Part shown: positions 61,201 to 62,084 of the stretch, in pieces
Numbering within the stretch: the first letter of the stretch is position 1
How the letters are laid out: every line of letters begins with the position of its first letter
Assembly (NCBI GenBank): GCA_020002185.1
Contig: CM034535.1
Location: forward strand, 70,116,228 to 70,180,227
Direction of reading: 5' to 3'
DNA length: 64,000 nt
Source: Paraescarpia echinospica
Taxonomy: Eukaryota; Annelida; Polychaeta; Sabellida; Siboglinidae
Translations under genes and position numbers: made by a program
The notes under the pieces: model-generated
Databases searched by the model: none
Seen by the model: the letters and a program-made list of their open reading frames with translations, nothing else
Told to the model about the DNA's origin: nothing

Positions 61201-61455
61201 ACCATTCCAAATGGCCCTTTAAGTTTAACATGACTGTATTTCAAAAAGTACAATATTAAATTTTACAAGGAGCAATATTGGAATGCTCCAAAGCAGTACA
61301 ATAATTTCACACGACATCTGCAAATAGGTAGTAGCTTAATAAACTCACCAATCCAGAATGAGGTGGTGGTTGCAACAACATGTGAATTGGAGGCTATTCG
61401 ACATAATCGCCGGTTCAAGTTGAAACTGGTCACTGTGGCCAGCTGGGCTTGGTAA
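475..61455 (-). CDS. Giant SVEP1/polydom-like multidomain extracellular protein (52 exons traced, both ends missing)
   Basis: Fifty-two exons on the minus strand join in compatible phase into one reading frame of about 8.1 kb (about 2,710 residues). Module order is CTLD, LDLa, 3 CUB, 4 sushi, 2 EGF_CA, 3 sushi, split sushi enclosing Ser/Thr stalk + LU + RRKR, 2 HYR, sushi-like, spacer, 3 ephrin-receptor-like, 14 EGF, pentraxin, HYR, sushi. The part from the HYR pair to pentraxin follows vertebrate SVEP1 (polydom), a secreted ligand/matrix protein. By inference this is a secreted adhesion protein of that family. No signal peptide, start codon, stop codon or promoter is visible: the N-terminus lies beyond the 62-64 kb minisatellite and the C-terminus beyond position 475. 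It could be two genes misjoined, but every junction keeps frame and domain continuity (for example CUB halves rejoin exactly). Confidence 0.85.
832..917. repeat. Inverted repeat (hairpin-capable)
   Basis: The arm gaaatgtgggctcg (from about 832) is followed about 55 bp later by its reverse complement cgagcccacatttc. The arms are perfect over about 14 bp. It may mark a small foldback element; no protein or known family was recognised. Confidence 0.55.
1141..1262. repeat. Inverted repeat
   Basis: The arm atcatcagtggaagag near 1141 is matched in inverted form by ctcttccactaatgat near 1247, a near-perfect 16-bp pair about 90 bp apart. It is close to the 832-917 pair and may belong to the same composite insertion. 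Confidence 0.5.
2116..3314 (-). CDS. Exons 50-51: third HYR domain (3171-3314 and 2116-2211)
   Basis: Exon 3171-3314 (144 nt) encodes the first part of a hyalin repeat: Val-Pro-Glu-Val-Val-Thr-Cys-Pro, then Val-Ser-Trp-Pro-Ala-Pro and Phe-Thr-Asp-Asn. Exon 2116-2211 (96 nt) gives the end, with the diagnostic [12 protein letters not shown]. Both exons are phase 1-1 and have clean ag|...|gtaa borders. HYR domains are Ig-like folds in adhesion and matrix proteins. In SVEP1 I know the HYR pair only upstream of the EGF/pentraxin block, so a HYR right after pentraxin is unusual. Confidence 0.85.
2385..2605. repeat. Three tandem copies of a ~71-bp unit
   Basis: The motif attggcgtgaatttgcagta followed by caattactaggtggcaccac recurs three times with a spacing of about 71 bp. 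A diverged relative, with the same flanking phrase about an ~atgtggtgtgg dinucleotide-rich stretch, lies near 28610-28740. It looks like a dispersed repeat with local tandem expansion. Confidence 0.65.
3330..3655. repeat. SINE-like dispersed repeat, long copy
   Basis: This is the reference copy of a family seen at least eight times in this window. It starts near taagttcttatatagcgcag, passes through an actttactccctggcacacc block and a cattcatagagctgagtgaa block, and ends in a gttcgaa...gaacccgg segment that resembles a Pol III B box. It begins only about 15 bp beyond the acceptor side of the HYR exon at 3171-3314. Calling it a SINE is an inference from size, dispersal and the B-box-like motif. 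Confidence 0.6.
4022..5575 (-). CDS. Exons 47-49: second to fourth exons of the pentraxin domain and a Cys-rich tail
   Basis: Exon 5354-5575 carries the pentraxin core: Asn-Asp-Gly-Thr-Trp-His-His, then a phrase ending Phe-Leu-Asp-Gly. Exon 4617-4703 continues with [12 protein letters not shown] and [10 protein letters not shown], the usual LGQ...F.G...N.W region. Exon 4022-4215 ends the fold with an Asn-Cys-Ser...Gly-Asp-Val-Val-Thr-Trp segment, then Ser-Ile-Cys and an EGF-like end [10 protein letters not shown]. Phases 2-2, 2-2 and 2-1 fit their neighbours. The domain is of the SVEP1 type. Metal-binding residues cannot be judged reliably by eye. Confidence 0.88.
5645..5775. repeat. SINE-like dispersed repeat, partial copy
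   Basis: It repeats the taagttcatatataacgcag start and the actttactccctggcaaacc block of the 3330-3655 family. It then stops just before the 34-bp minisatellite. Confidence 0.55.
5798..6570. repeat. 34-bp minisatellite, about 22 copies
   Basis: The unit is roughly gggggtgcagttggcaattt followed by ttggtaagcctcaa, 33-35 bp long. Copies on the left carry caatttttggtaagcc. Copies from about 6170 rightward carry aggttttttgtgagtc. The array therefore consists of two homogenised blocks. It is intronic, between pentraxin exons, and lies 180 bp left of the Kolobok-like insertion. Confidence 0.9.
6749..10262 (+). mobile_element. Kolobok/Mutator-like DNA transposon, apparently full length
   Basis: The left end reads gggtagccgcgcccc. 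The reverse complement of the right end reads gggtagccactaccc. The termini share 8 perfect bases, then partial identity. TTAA lies directly outside both ends (6745-6748 and 10263-10266), as a 4-bp target duplication. A two-exon transposase gene lies inside. TTAA duplications combined with a Mutator-like (CxxC, DDE) transposase point to the Kolobok superfamily, which is an inference from family knowledge. piggyBac also uses TTAA, but its transposase is different. The element sits in the intron between pentraxin exons 10880-11033 and 5354-5575, opposite to the host gene. Confidence 0.82.
7258..9557 (+). CDS. Mutator-like/Kolobok transposase, two exons (7258-7354, 7792-9557)
   Basis: Exon 1 starts with ATG at 7258 and encodes a 32-residue basic leader (MESSKRKRV..., KKKRHKNK) that looks like a nuclear signal. 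It ends at acag|gtttgt. Exon 2 begins after tttcag at 7791, and the split Val codon joins in frame, giving about 620 residues. In exon-2 numbering a CPRC/CDSC zinc pair sits near 62-91. A first catalytic Asp lies in VSYDGSWK near 202, and a second in SILGDGDA near 300. A Cys/His cluster CINHMSKC follows, and an [10 protein letters not shown] motif near the C-terminus probably holds the acidic third residue. It matches proteins annotated with a Mutator-like transposase domain. No internal stop is present, so it may be recently active or domesticated. Confidence 0.85.
10880..11033 (-). CDS. Exon 46: first exon of the pentraxin domain
   Basis: This 154-nt exon (phase 1 to 2) encodes [16 protein letters not shown], then an LTVCLWLRF strand and GTGTYFSI, the usual first strands of a pentraxin/LamG-like fold. 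It joins the next exon as Ile-Ser-Arg-Gly-Ser-Lys across a 5.3-kb intron. That intron holds the 34-bp minisatellite and the Kolobok-like element. The acceptor is gttttcag and the donor is tcag|gtatgt. Confidence 0.85.
11461..11718 (-). CDS. Exon 45: EGF 13 and 14
   Basis: This 258-nt exon (phase 1-1) encodes the end of EGF 12, all of EGF 13 ([10 protein letters not shown]..., with YNCSC) and EGF 14 (KIDKC...NPCKNGATC..., TCECPP). EGF 13 has the Asp-Ile-Asp-Glu calcium-binding signature; EGF 14 has Lys instead of Glu and an extra residue between its first cysteines. It directly precedes the pentraxin domain, as the EGF array does in SVEP1. Confidence 0.9.
11771..12085. repeat. SINE-like dispersed repeat copy
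   Basis: It has the same block order as 3330-3655: aggtaagttcttatacagtg, a block with acagacctgttcaatt, cattcatacagccgagtgaa, and aaggttcgaagtggcag near the end. It lies about 55 bp beyond the acceptor of the EGF 13-14 exon. Confidence 0.6.
12411..12535 (-). CDS. Exon 44: EGF 11 end and EGF 12
   Basis: The exon is 125 nt (phase 2 to 1). The start at 12535 after gttgccag is preferred over one eight bases further in (right end 12527), because only it joins in frame to the previous exon and yields [16 protein letters not shown] 12 is [14 protein letters not shown]...YTCEC. The donor is cttg|gtaagt. Confidence 0.85.
12563..12920. repeat. SINE-like repeat with a 28-bp internal triplication
   Basis: The family blocks are present (actccc, gcagacctgct, cattcatacagccaaatgaa). 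Between 12610 and 12705 the unit tgtatacaccaccccctggc + agacctgc is repeated three times, a local expansion inside the copy. Confidence 0.55.
13575..13715. repeat. 64-bp tandem duplication beside a donor site
   Basis: The phrase acatgagtgtaatatacaca followed by gattatgaga(t/a)gtgcaatac recurs with about 64 bp spacing. The array ends a few bases from the donor of the EGF 10-11 exon at 13719. Confidence 0.6.
13719..13912 (-). CDS. Exon 43: EGF 10 and most of EGF 11
   Basis: This 194-nt exon (phase 0 to 2) encodes [16 protein letters not shown]...FTCQC and [16 protein letters not shown]...GFRC. The donor splits the codon at tgcaa|gtatgg and rejoins in exon 44 as Asn-Cys. Both modules have the acidic N-terminal calcium-binding pattern. 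Confidence 0.9.
14055..14275. repeat. SINE-like dispersed repeat, 3' part
   Basis: It carries catctcaacttctctgggaa, then cattcatacagctgagtgaa and a degraded gaggatttgaacatg end. Compared with the 3330-3655 copy it lacks the first block. Confidence 0.5.
14609..16891 (-). CDS. Exons 38-42: EGF 5 to EGF 9 (16771-16891, 16351-16469, 15862-15979, 15186-15308, 14609-14736)
   Basis: Five exons of 121, 119, 118, 123 and 128 nt chain in compatible phases (0-1, 1-0, 0-1, 1-1, 1-0). The modules read as [62 protein letters not shown] and [15 protein letters not shown], each followed by the aromatic-Cys-x-Cys end. EGFs 7 and 8 have full calcium-binding consensus; EGFs 5 and 6 do not. EGF 6 has a longer loop ([11 protein letters not shown]). 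Exons 15862-15979 and 16771-16891 lie in short frames that simple length filters miss. Confidence 0.9.
17407..18595 (-). CDS. Exons 35-37: EGF 2 to EGF 4 (18491-18595, 18013-18142, 17407-17500)
   Basis: Exon 18491-18595 gives [17 protein letters not shown]...YTCNC. Its donor is aaag|gcgagt, a GC donor, and it is the only choice that keeps frame with the next exon (Ser-Lys-Gly-Tyr-Glu-Gly). Exon 18013-18142 gives [14 protein letters not shown]...YTCIC with a shortened Cys2-Cys3 loop. Exon 17407-17500 gives [16 protein letters not shown]...YRCHC. Lengths are 105, 130 and 94 nt, phases 1-1, 1-2 and 2-0. Confidence 0.9.
17690..17875. repeat. MITE copy (Tc1/mariner-like termini family), diverged
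   Basis: It follows the family layout: ctattaaggtcaccc, a centre with tgactt...gtgaggtgaccatatt and cttcctatattttactatt, then gaccttgattgcaaggtggc. It ends near taaagtgaggtcctgctgta. Intact family members at 39763-39953 show inverted cagt-gaacctcact ends and TA flanks. Confidence 0.6.
19185..19280 (-). CDS. Exon 34: EGF 1 of the fourteen-EGF array
   Basis: The exon is 96 nt, phase 1-1. It reads [14 protein letters not shown], then [11 protein letters not shown]. It follows the last ephrin-receptor-like module and has no calcium-binding N-terminal consensus, like the first EGF after this block in SVEP1. Confidence 0.87.
19400..19560. repeat. ~86-bp tandem duplication
   Basis: The phrase aaggttctcaga(t/c)gg, continuing with atgcagagatttggggactt and actctaggaaa, occurs twice in succession (near 19398 and 19480). 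Confidence 0.6.
19988..20149 (-). CDS. Exon 33: ephrin-receptor-like (GCC2/GCC3) module 3
   Basis: This 162-nt exon (phase 1-1) encodes [18 protein letters not shown], then [14 protein letters not shown] and a final SDCF. This is the Cys-Pro-x-Gly...Cys-x-x-Cys-Pro...Tyr-Gln pattern of ephrin-receptor-like/TNFR-type repeats. It is the most diverged of three: the residues after KPC ([12 protein letters not shown]) lack the usual Gly-Thr-Ser-Thr. Confidence 0.82.
20692..20853 (-). CDS. Exon 32: ephrin-receptor-like module 2
   Basis: It is 162 nt, phase 1-1, the same length as exon 33. It reads [45 protein letters not shown] and a closing Gln-Cys. The donor is attg|gtcagt and the acceptor tgtcag. 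Confidence 0.88.
21640..23580. repeat. 46-bp minisatellite, about 42 copies
   Basis: The unit is gatgtcttagcaactgtgga followed by tatcagaaccagacaagatg and gtgggt. Copies between about 21950 and 22830 are nearly identical. The right third drifts to aatgtgttagc and caacatggtgggta. It lies in the intron between ephrin-receptor-like exons 31 and 32. Each copy has a GATATC core. Confidence 0.95.
23746..23901 (-). CDS. Exon 31: ephrin-receptor-like module 1
   Basis: This 156-nt exon (phase 1-1) reads [44 protein letters not shown] and DCVG. It joins the preceding spacer exon at Cys-Leu-Lys-Cys. The three modules in tandem match the position of this block in SVEP1. Confidence 0.88.
24779..24840. 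repeat. Inverted repeat
   Basis: The arms gactcacatcgacatttc and gaaatgtcaatgtgagtc pair with one mismatch around a ~26-bp loop containing tttggcagccttcatca. A related ttggcaggctgtgtgccttc phrase follows near 24912. Confidence 0.55.
25010..25713 (-). CDS. Exons 29-30: SVEP1-type spacer region (25529-25713, 25010-25232)
   Basis: Exon 25529-25713 (185 nt, phase 1-0) encodes [12 protein letters not shown], then Cys-Thr-Asp-Asp-Asp-Ala-Asn-Gln and a helix-like stretch with one more Cys. Exon 25010-25232 (223 nt, phase 0-1) encodes TWLRFKYQF...WCAKQLV, then [22 protein letters not shown]. The second matches the Cys-x-x-Gly...Cys lead-in to ephrin-receptor-like repeats. SVEP1 has a poorly named segment at this point (between its sushi-like module and its ephrin-receptor-like block), and this appears to be its counterpart. 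Confidence 0.82.
25845..26025. repeat. (TA)n-rich microsatellite region
   Basis: Several runs of alternating TA (25846-25875, 25951-25965, 25990-26022) are separated by short AT-rich spacers. It is intronic and a likely site of length variation. Confidence 0.8.
26320..26532 (-). CDS. Exon 28: sushi-like module after the HYR pair
   Basis: This 213-nt exon (phase 1-1) has cysteines in [35 protein letters not shown] and VPDCTG. The end Tyr-x-Cys...Gly-x-Trp...Pro-Asp-Cys is sushi-like, with an extra cysteine pair. SVEP1 has a comparable unusual module ending Trp-Pro-Asp-Cys right after its HYR domains, supporting the family call. Confidence 0.85.
26531..26995. repeat. 40-bp tandem repeat carrying copies of a splice acceptor
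   Basis: The unit is cgctgaaacattcacaacca followed by acttctcaatatacaatact, with about 11 copies. The first unit overlaps the acceptor of exon 28: on the minus strand gaatgtttcag precedes the exon. Units keep the tgaaacattcacaac core, so most of the array repeats a polypyrimidine-AG signal. Confidence 0.9.
26996..30316. other. Intron between exons 27 and 28, no gene seen
   Basis: This 3.3 kb is AT-rich with no supported exon. It contains an imperfect hairpin at 27285-27330 (ctaggtcatcttacccct with aaggggaagatgccctag). It also holds a diverged copy of the 2385-2605 repeat near 28610 and a short CAGCAACAGTGGCAT-type repeat at 29727-29815. Short open frames here show no domain. Confidence 0.6.
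30317..30385 (-). CDS. Exon 27: short linker exon between HYR2 and the sushi-like module
   Basis: The donor acag|gtgaga is clear. The reading [14 protein letters not shown] then LDLSNCMET is open and joins exon 28 in frame. The acceptor is less certain. The AG at 30386-30387 gives 69 nt and keeps phase 1-1, but its pyrimidine tract is weak. It includes one Cys and two N-glycosylation motifs. Confidence 0.55.
30821..31066 (-). CDS. Exon 26: HYR domain 2 (single exon)
   Basis: This 246-nt exon (phase 1-1) encodes the whole second hyalin repeat: [10 protein letters not shown], then [13 protein letters not shown], and the end [15 protein letters not shown]. Unlike HYR1 and HYR3 it is not split by an intron. 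The donor is cgaac|gtaagt. Confidence 0.9.
31480..31990. repeat. Degenerate ~110-bp tandem repeat
   Basis: The phrases gacccactggtccaaatatc, atgaaatatggacccccatc, cctctgagactagtgagaac and cccccttttaaaaa recur in order at about 110-bp spacing, four to five times with drift. It lies between HYR1 and HYR2 exons. Confidence 0.7.
32035..32310. repeat. SINE-like dispersed repeat with (TA)n insertion
   Basis: It has the family blocks gtagtatccaggccttagaa, ttctgacac...ctttgctgggaagtattcag and a gagtgaac block, with a TA run at 32172-32195 where other copies have tacaaatat. Confidence 0.5.
32324..33427 (-). CDS. Exons 24-25: HYR domain 1 (33255-33427, 32324-32399)
   Basis: Exon 33255-33427 (173 nt, phase 1-0) has [32 protein letters not shown]. 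Exon 32324-32399 (76 nt, phase 0-1) finishes with [18 protein letters not shown]. The two join as Arg-Glu|Asn-Thr-Thr. It directly follows a sushi-type end (Val-Pro-Arg-Cys-Val-Asp), the usual sushi-to-HYR junction. Confidence 0.88.
33113..33222. repeat. SINE-like dispersed repeat, truncated copy
   Basis: It shows gataagtaagcttttgcata, gtgcagtatccagtccttaa and acctgttcaatcggacacta, then ends near the HYR1 exon. Confidence 0.5.
33897..34034 (-). CDS. Exon 23: RRKR site and probable sushi end
   Basis: This 138-nt exon (phase 1-1) starts Ser-Arg-Arg-Lys-Arg-Ala-Val, a furin-type dibasic site. A Ser/Thr-rich linker follows, then [11 protein letters not shown], the Trp...Pro-x-Cys end of a sushi domain. 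It connects LU (exon 22) to HYR1 (exon 24). Both borders are canonical (gtattcag, gtag|gtgaga). The frame is too short to be caught by length filters. Confidence 0.75.
34851..35910 (-). CDS. Exons 21-22: Ly6/uPAR (LU, three-finger) domain (35771-35910, 34851-35043)
   Basis: Exon 35771-35910 (140 nt, phase 1-0) ends a Ser/Thr/Ala stalk and begins Leu-Ser-Cys-Tyr-Thr-Cys, the hallmark LU opening. Exon 34851-35043 (193 nt, phase 0-1) supplies further cysteines and the closing [11 protein letters not shown] (Cys-Cys-x4-Cys-Asn). About twelve cysteines are present. The donor of the first exon is ccag|gcaagt, a GC donor, the only one that keeps frame. No GPI signal follows; the protein continues. 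LU domains are usually stand-alone or GPI-linked binding modules. Confidence 0.8.
36414..36719 (-). CDS. Exon 20: Ser/Thr/Gln-rich 10-residue repeat stalk
   Basis: This 306-nt exon (phase 1-1) begins Asp-Cys-Ser-Pro-Leu-Gln-Cys-Arg-Leu, then runs into about six copies of a 10-residue unit ([10 protein letters not shown]) encoded by an almost identical 30-bp DNA repeat. It looks like an O-glycosylated spacer. The acceptor tttgacag and donor actg|gtgagt keep frame with neighbours. The plus-strand open frame over the same bases is an antisense shadow of the repeat. Confidence 0.8.
36777..37015. repeat. MITE copy with internal duplication
   Basis: It starts tagaatggaacctcactatt and ends agcgaagttcagctgttca. 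The acaagaa...atttcctataattta-type centre occurs twice, making it longer than the 39763-39953 member. Confidence 0.6.
37039..37161 (-). CDS. Exon 19: first half of the split sushi domain
   Basis: This 123-nt exon (phase 1-1) reads [12 protein letters not shown], then VRIVVQFQC and KSGYVLS. That is Cys I to the Gly-Tyr after Cys II of a sushi domain. The expected Cys III...Trp...Pro-x-Cys does not follow. Instead the frame enters the Ser/Thr stalk, and a matching sushi end appears four exons later. Confidence 0.8.
37550..37900. repeat. Dispersed repeat related to 43797-44220
   Basis: A taataataataagg run is followed by a phrase with agtttttaaatgacagcgga, gggagcatattccagagttg and aaaaaccctagttct. 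The same order (simple run, gagtttttaaggctgcctt, aaaccattccatattg) occurs at 43797-44220. Confidence 0.45.
37934..38107 (-). CDS. Exon 18: sushi domain 7
   Basis: It is 174 nt, phase 1-1. It has four cysteines in the order [34 protein letters not shown] and TICR. It is a complete single-exon sushi; the acceptor is ctttcag and the donor cagag|gtgagt. Confidence 0.92.
38547..38744 (-). CDS. Exon 17: sushi domain 6
   Basis: It is 198 nt, phase 1-1: [47 protein letters not shown]. The loop between Cys III and Trp is longer than usual (about 13 residues). Confidence 0.9.
39534..39725 (-). CDS. Exon 16: sushi domain 5
   Basis: It is 192 nt, phase 1-1: [40 protein letters not shown]. All four sushi cysteines and the Trp are present. 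Confidence 0.92.
39763..39953. repeat. MITE, best-preserved copy (Tc1/mariner-like)
   Basis: The left end is ta|cagtggaacctcactatt. The right end reads gtgaggttcgactg, followed by tgta, and is the inverse of the left terminus with few mismatches. The element is about 190 bp, has no coding capacity and has TA at or near both borders. It is one of at least five related copies in the window. Confidence 0.7.
40371..41175 (-). CDS. Exons 14-15: two calcium-binding EGF domains (41053-41175, 40371-40514)
   Basis: Exon 41053-41175 (123 nt) reads [31 protein letters not shown]. Exon 40371-40514 (144 nt) reads [30 protein letters not shown] and a final CV. Both are phase 1-1 and both have the Asp-Ile-Asp-Glu-Cys signature and the Cys-x-Cys-x-x-Gly-Tyr ending of the long-loop (complement-type) EGF_CA class, unlike the short-loop EGFs of the 14-module array. 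Confidence 0.9.
41595..41762 (-). CDS. Exon 13: sushi domain 4
   Basis: It is 168 nt, phase 1-1: [38 protein letters not shown]. It is a compact complete sushi. The acceptor is tttctag and the donor acag|gtaaat. Confidence 0.92.
41888..42015. repeat. MITE copy, shortened
   Basis: It has the family pieces gagtgaacctccctattaag, gtcaccctcgagactggac and aatttcaaggtggctgtatt. The middle segment is missing. Confidence 0.55.
42335..42514 (-). CDS. Exon 12: sushi domain 3
   Basis: It is 180 nt, phase 1-1: [43 protein letters not shown]. All four cysteines are present. The donor aaag|gttcgt is a weak GT site. Confidence 0.92.
42895..43290. repeat. Degenerate ~21-bp tandem repeat
   Basis: The phrase cctgtttattccaacctcag and close variants recur about fifteen times with irregular spacing. 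It is intronic, between sushi exons 11 and 12. Confidence 0.75.
43362..43550 (-). CDS. Exon 11: sushi domain 2 with two extra cysteines
   Basis: It is 189 nt, phase 1-1: [43 protein letters not shown]. Besides the usual four cysteines it has two more in CGLCNGAAC, next to the conserved Trp, which could form a small extra disulphide loop. Confidence 0.9.
43797..44220 (-). repeat. Dispersed repeat with (TAA)n end
   Basis: It starts with an ataataataataatctttat run and ttatgtagcgccatatcc. It continues to gagtttttaaggctgcctt and aaaccattccatattgtagc. It abuts the RT fragment to its right, so it may be the 3' part of the same LINE-like insertion or an older neighbour. A similar arrangement occurs near 4715 and at 37550-37900. 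Confidence 0.5.
44221..44600 (-). pseudogene. Non-LTR retrotransposon reverse-transcriptase fragment
   Basis: The minus strand reads [12 protein letters not shown], then [20 protein letters not shown] (finger region) and, after a frame change, [11 protein letters not shown], which is the RT catalytic region with Ala-Phe-Asp-Thr-Ile-Asp-His. Several frameshifts break it. It is of the CR1/Jockey-like type by general pattern. Confidence 0.75.
44819..45300 (-). pseudogene. Non-LTR retrotransposon RT C-terminal region and 3' tail
   Basis: The minus strand reads [20 protein letters not shown], a stop, [28 protein letters not shown] and a further open part, all hallmarks of the region after the RT core in CR1/RTE-like elements. 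It ends in an (ATT)n run at 44819, the likely 3' tail. One in-frame stop is present. It lies 120 bp from the sushi 1 exon. Confidence 0.75.
45422..45595 (-). CDS. Exon 10: sushi domain 1
   Basis: It is 174 nt, phase 1-1: [43 protein letters not shown]. It follows CUB3 directly (Phe-Ser-Phe-Asp-Cys-Pro). Confidence 0.92.
46240..47217 (-). CDS. Exons 8-9: CUB domain 3 (47045-47217, 46240-46396)
   Basis: Exon 47045-47217 (173 nt, phase 1-0) reads [34 protein letters not shown]. Exon 46240-46396 (157 nt, phase 0-1) reads [38 protein letters not shown]. Joined they give a full CUB length with the first Cys pair only. Frames overlapping the second exon in other phases are shadows. Confidence 0.85.
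47656..49905 (-). CDS. Exons 6-7: CUB domain 2 (49760-49905, 47656-47857)
   Basis: Exon 49760-49905 (146 nt, phase 1-0) encodes [33 protein letters not shown]. Exon 47656-47857 (202 nt, phase 0-1) encodes [43 protein letters not shown]. The first exon is short and easily missed; it was found because the second half needed a phase-0 partner. The intron between the halves contains the THAP-bearing transposon. The second CUB disulphide is absent. Confidence 0.87.
48437..49006 (-). CDS. THAP-type zinc-finger protein fragment of the transposon
   Basis: ATG at 49006 gives [14 protein letters not shown] (the Cys-x5-Cys opening), then [19 protein letters not shown], then [15 protein letters not shown], the Cys-x2-His half of the C2CH site. 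These are the key THAP elements. The open frame extends upstream to 49099, but the ATG at 49006 fits the usual THAP start. After about residue 110 the frame loses family character. A donor-like cg|gtcagt near 48680 may end the true exon. THAP domains bind DNA and occur in P, Kolobok and domesticated transposases. Confidence 0.75.
   Translation of the reverse strand: MVNKCVVGNCYNSNLTGYSVHEFPKEPVTRQKWERFVRNGRADWTHATATSIICRSHFVASDDFEGFVQWNMGFRRKSDVKKSAVPSKNTTEAKANRLPVILRKWARSVIGASSLVHVYTRCHNVLTNINIVDLGNVILTVTEIYMIKRFMIHVKIDIALNYSSKPPFVSSCLHDTARLCRAAGVKPLH
48505..48667 (+). pseudogene. Frameshifted N-terminal piece of a second transposon gene
   Basis: ATG at 48505 reads Met-Ala-Ala-Tyr-Ser-Ser-Ser-Ser-Glu, then hits a stop. 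A one-base shift opens an acidic stretch with [17 protein letters not shown], closing with TGA at 48665. It lies just inside the left terminus, in a CpG-richer segment, pointing inward. I infer it is the start of the lost transposase gene. The reading is suggestive only, since there is no recognisable domain. Confidence 0.4.
49600..49757. repeat. ~77-bp tandem duplication next to the CUB2 donor
   Basis: The phrases gtgacttaatacttggttcg and ctgtggcgggt occur twice (near 49640 and 49718). The right copy ends within a few bases of the exon 49760-49905 donor. Confidence 0.65.
50165..50755. repeat. Alternating ACACATGC-type satellite
   Basis: Nearly 600 bp is built from tacacacatgca 12-mers with local changes (gtatac, catacatg). 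It is strictly alternating purine-pyrimidine over long runs. Long open frames of Thr-His-Cys-Ile or Cys-Val-Tyr type on both strands are artefacts of the 12-bp period. Confidence 0.92.
52138..52215. repeat. (CA)n microsatellite after an ATTCCGATTCCG tail
   Basis: The run cacacacaaacacacac follows directly on a tail with ttccgattccgat. That order is typical of 3' ends of CR1-like insertions on the plus strand, although no RT sequence was seen upstream. Confidence 0.6.
52958..53580. repeat. MITE split by a later repeat insertion
   Basis: The left part (tacagtggaactttgccatg, ggaaattagaccagctaata) stops at about 53030. The right part resumes at about 53445 (atagtgaggtgaccatatta) and ends with gcaaggtgactgtattactg. 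The 410 bp between is the 53030-53440 repeat. Confidence 0.6.
53030..53440. repeat. Minisatellite-bearing repeat, copy 1
   Basis: A tgattgattgattg run is followed by several tandem units with catagccatggtggtgacaa and tgatggtgacaaaagtgaaa. A unique tail follows with ttcagacctgccaaccctga and catgagaattataccg. The same three-part layout recurs at 59150-59555. Confidence 0.8.
55005..55165. repeat. SINE-like dispersed repeat, 3' part
   Basis: It has tccactgtttatagccaggt, catttatacagctatctgaa and a terminal tgagagtgcagtgttctgac block ending in gtgccgtgtg. It lies 70 bp from the CUB1 exon. Confidence 0.5.
55235..57525 (-). CDS. Exons 4-5: CUB domain 1 (57395-57525, 55235-55436)
   Basis: Exon 57395-57525 (131 nt, phase 1-0) reads [33 protein letters not shown]. 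Exon 55235-55436 (202 nt, phase 0-1) reads [39 protein letters not shown]. The Ser-Pro-Asn-Tyr-Pro signature is classic. The second disulphide is missing: the position usually holding Cys-Gly reads Lys-Phe-Met-Gly. Confidence 0.92.
57526..58636. other. Intron between LDLa and CUB1, no gene seen
   Basis: It is AT-rich, with no exon or repeat that I recognise apart from simple T runs. Confidence 0.5.
58637..61455 (-). CDS. Exons 1-3: C-type lectin-like domain and LDLa (61349-61455, 60880-60984, 58637-58855)
   Basis: Exon 61349-61455 (107 nt, phase 2-1) encodes [12 protein letters not shown]...SFWIG. Exon 60880-60984 (105 nt, phase 1-1) encodes [25 protein letters not shown]. Exon 58637-58855 (219 nt, phase 1-1) ends the CTLD with [14 protein letters not shown], then adds a complete LDLa module with [18 protein letters not shown] and SDEDSC. 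The CTLD has the Trp-Ile-Gly strand but no EPN/QPD or WND motif, so calcium-dependent sugar binding is doubtful. The LDLa acidic calcium cage is intact. The CTLD N-terminal part and the signal peptide are missing, presumably further upstream. Confidence 0.87.
59150..59555. repeat. Minisatellite-bearing repeat, copy 2
   Basis: It has the same layout as 53030-53440: tgattgattgactgattgat run, five or so catagccatggtggtgacaa units, and a tail with ttcagacctgccaaccctga and catgagaattataccg. It ends at about 59555. Confidence 0.8.
59650..60240 (-). pseudogene. Decayed hAT-like BED zinc-finger gene, internally deleted
   Basis: The minus-strand N-terminal part has [20 protein letters not shown], a BED-like zinc finger of the type found in hAT-related genes. 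The preceding piece ([18 protein letters not shown]) lies in another frame. The finger histidines are lost by frameshift. Directly after comes [20 protein letters not shown] and [14 protein letters not shown], the C-terminal dimerisation region of hAT-type proteins. The catalytic middle is absent. One in-frame stop follows. It is more GC-rich than its surroundings. Confidence 0.7.
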
Positions 61456-62084
61456 CTGAAATTGAATCACACTAAATCTTTGTCATTTTGACATAGACCT
61501 ATCACAATGCACAAACATCCCATGCACAATACAGATTTTGAGGGTTTGGTTAGGATTATGTCCATATCCCTTTCAATGCGGATTGGCTTAAAATACACAA
61601 CTGTGACAAAGAACATAGTGCTTGTGTTCATCACACATATATATTTATAAAATCAAATGACAAATGGATGAAGATAAAATACTTTTGTTACATGGCAGAT
61701 GCCTGATAAAACCTAGTGGATTTTGTTTAATGTAGCTGTATTTAAACACCTGATAGATGGCAGCATCTGATCATTTCTGGCGAAACCATACCAAAAGTAA
61801 ATGGCAACAGAATAGAAATACAATAGGTCGCTTATACCAATTAAACATTTTTATTGAATTTATATGACTTTATTCAGAATCTCAAGTAAGAAATACAGAT
61901 TTCAACCAAAACTGTGGTTGGGTGATGACAATGAAGTAACACATCTTCTCATCAGTAGTGTTTGCCTCACAAATTTTAATCTTAGCCTTTTGAATGTAAA
62001 AGTTACACAATTTGATGCAACTTGAAGTACGGAAGAAACAGCGGAAGAAATCAGCAGAAGTCTGCTTGGGGATACTCTATCATG

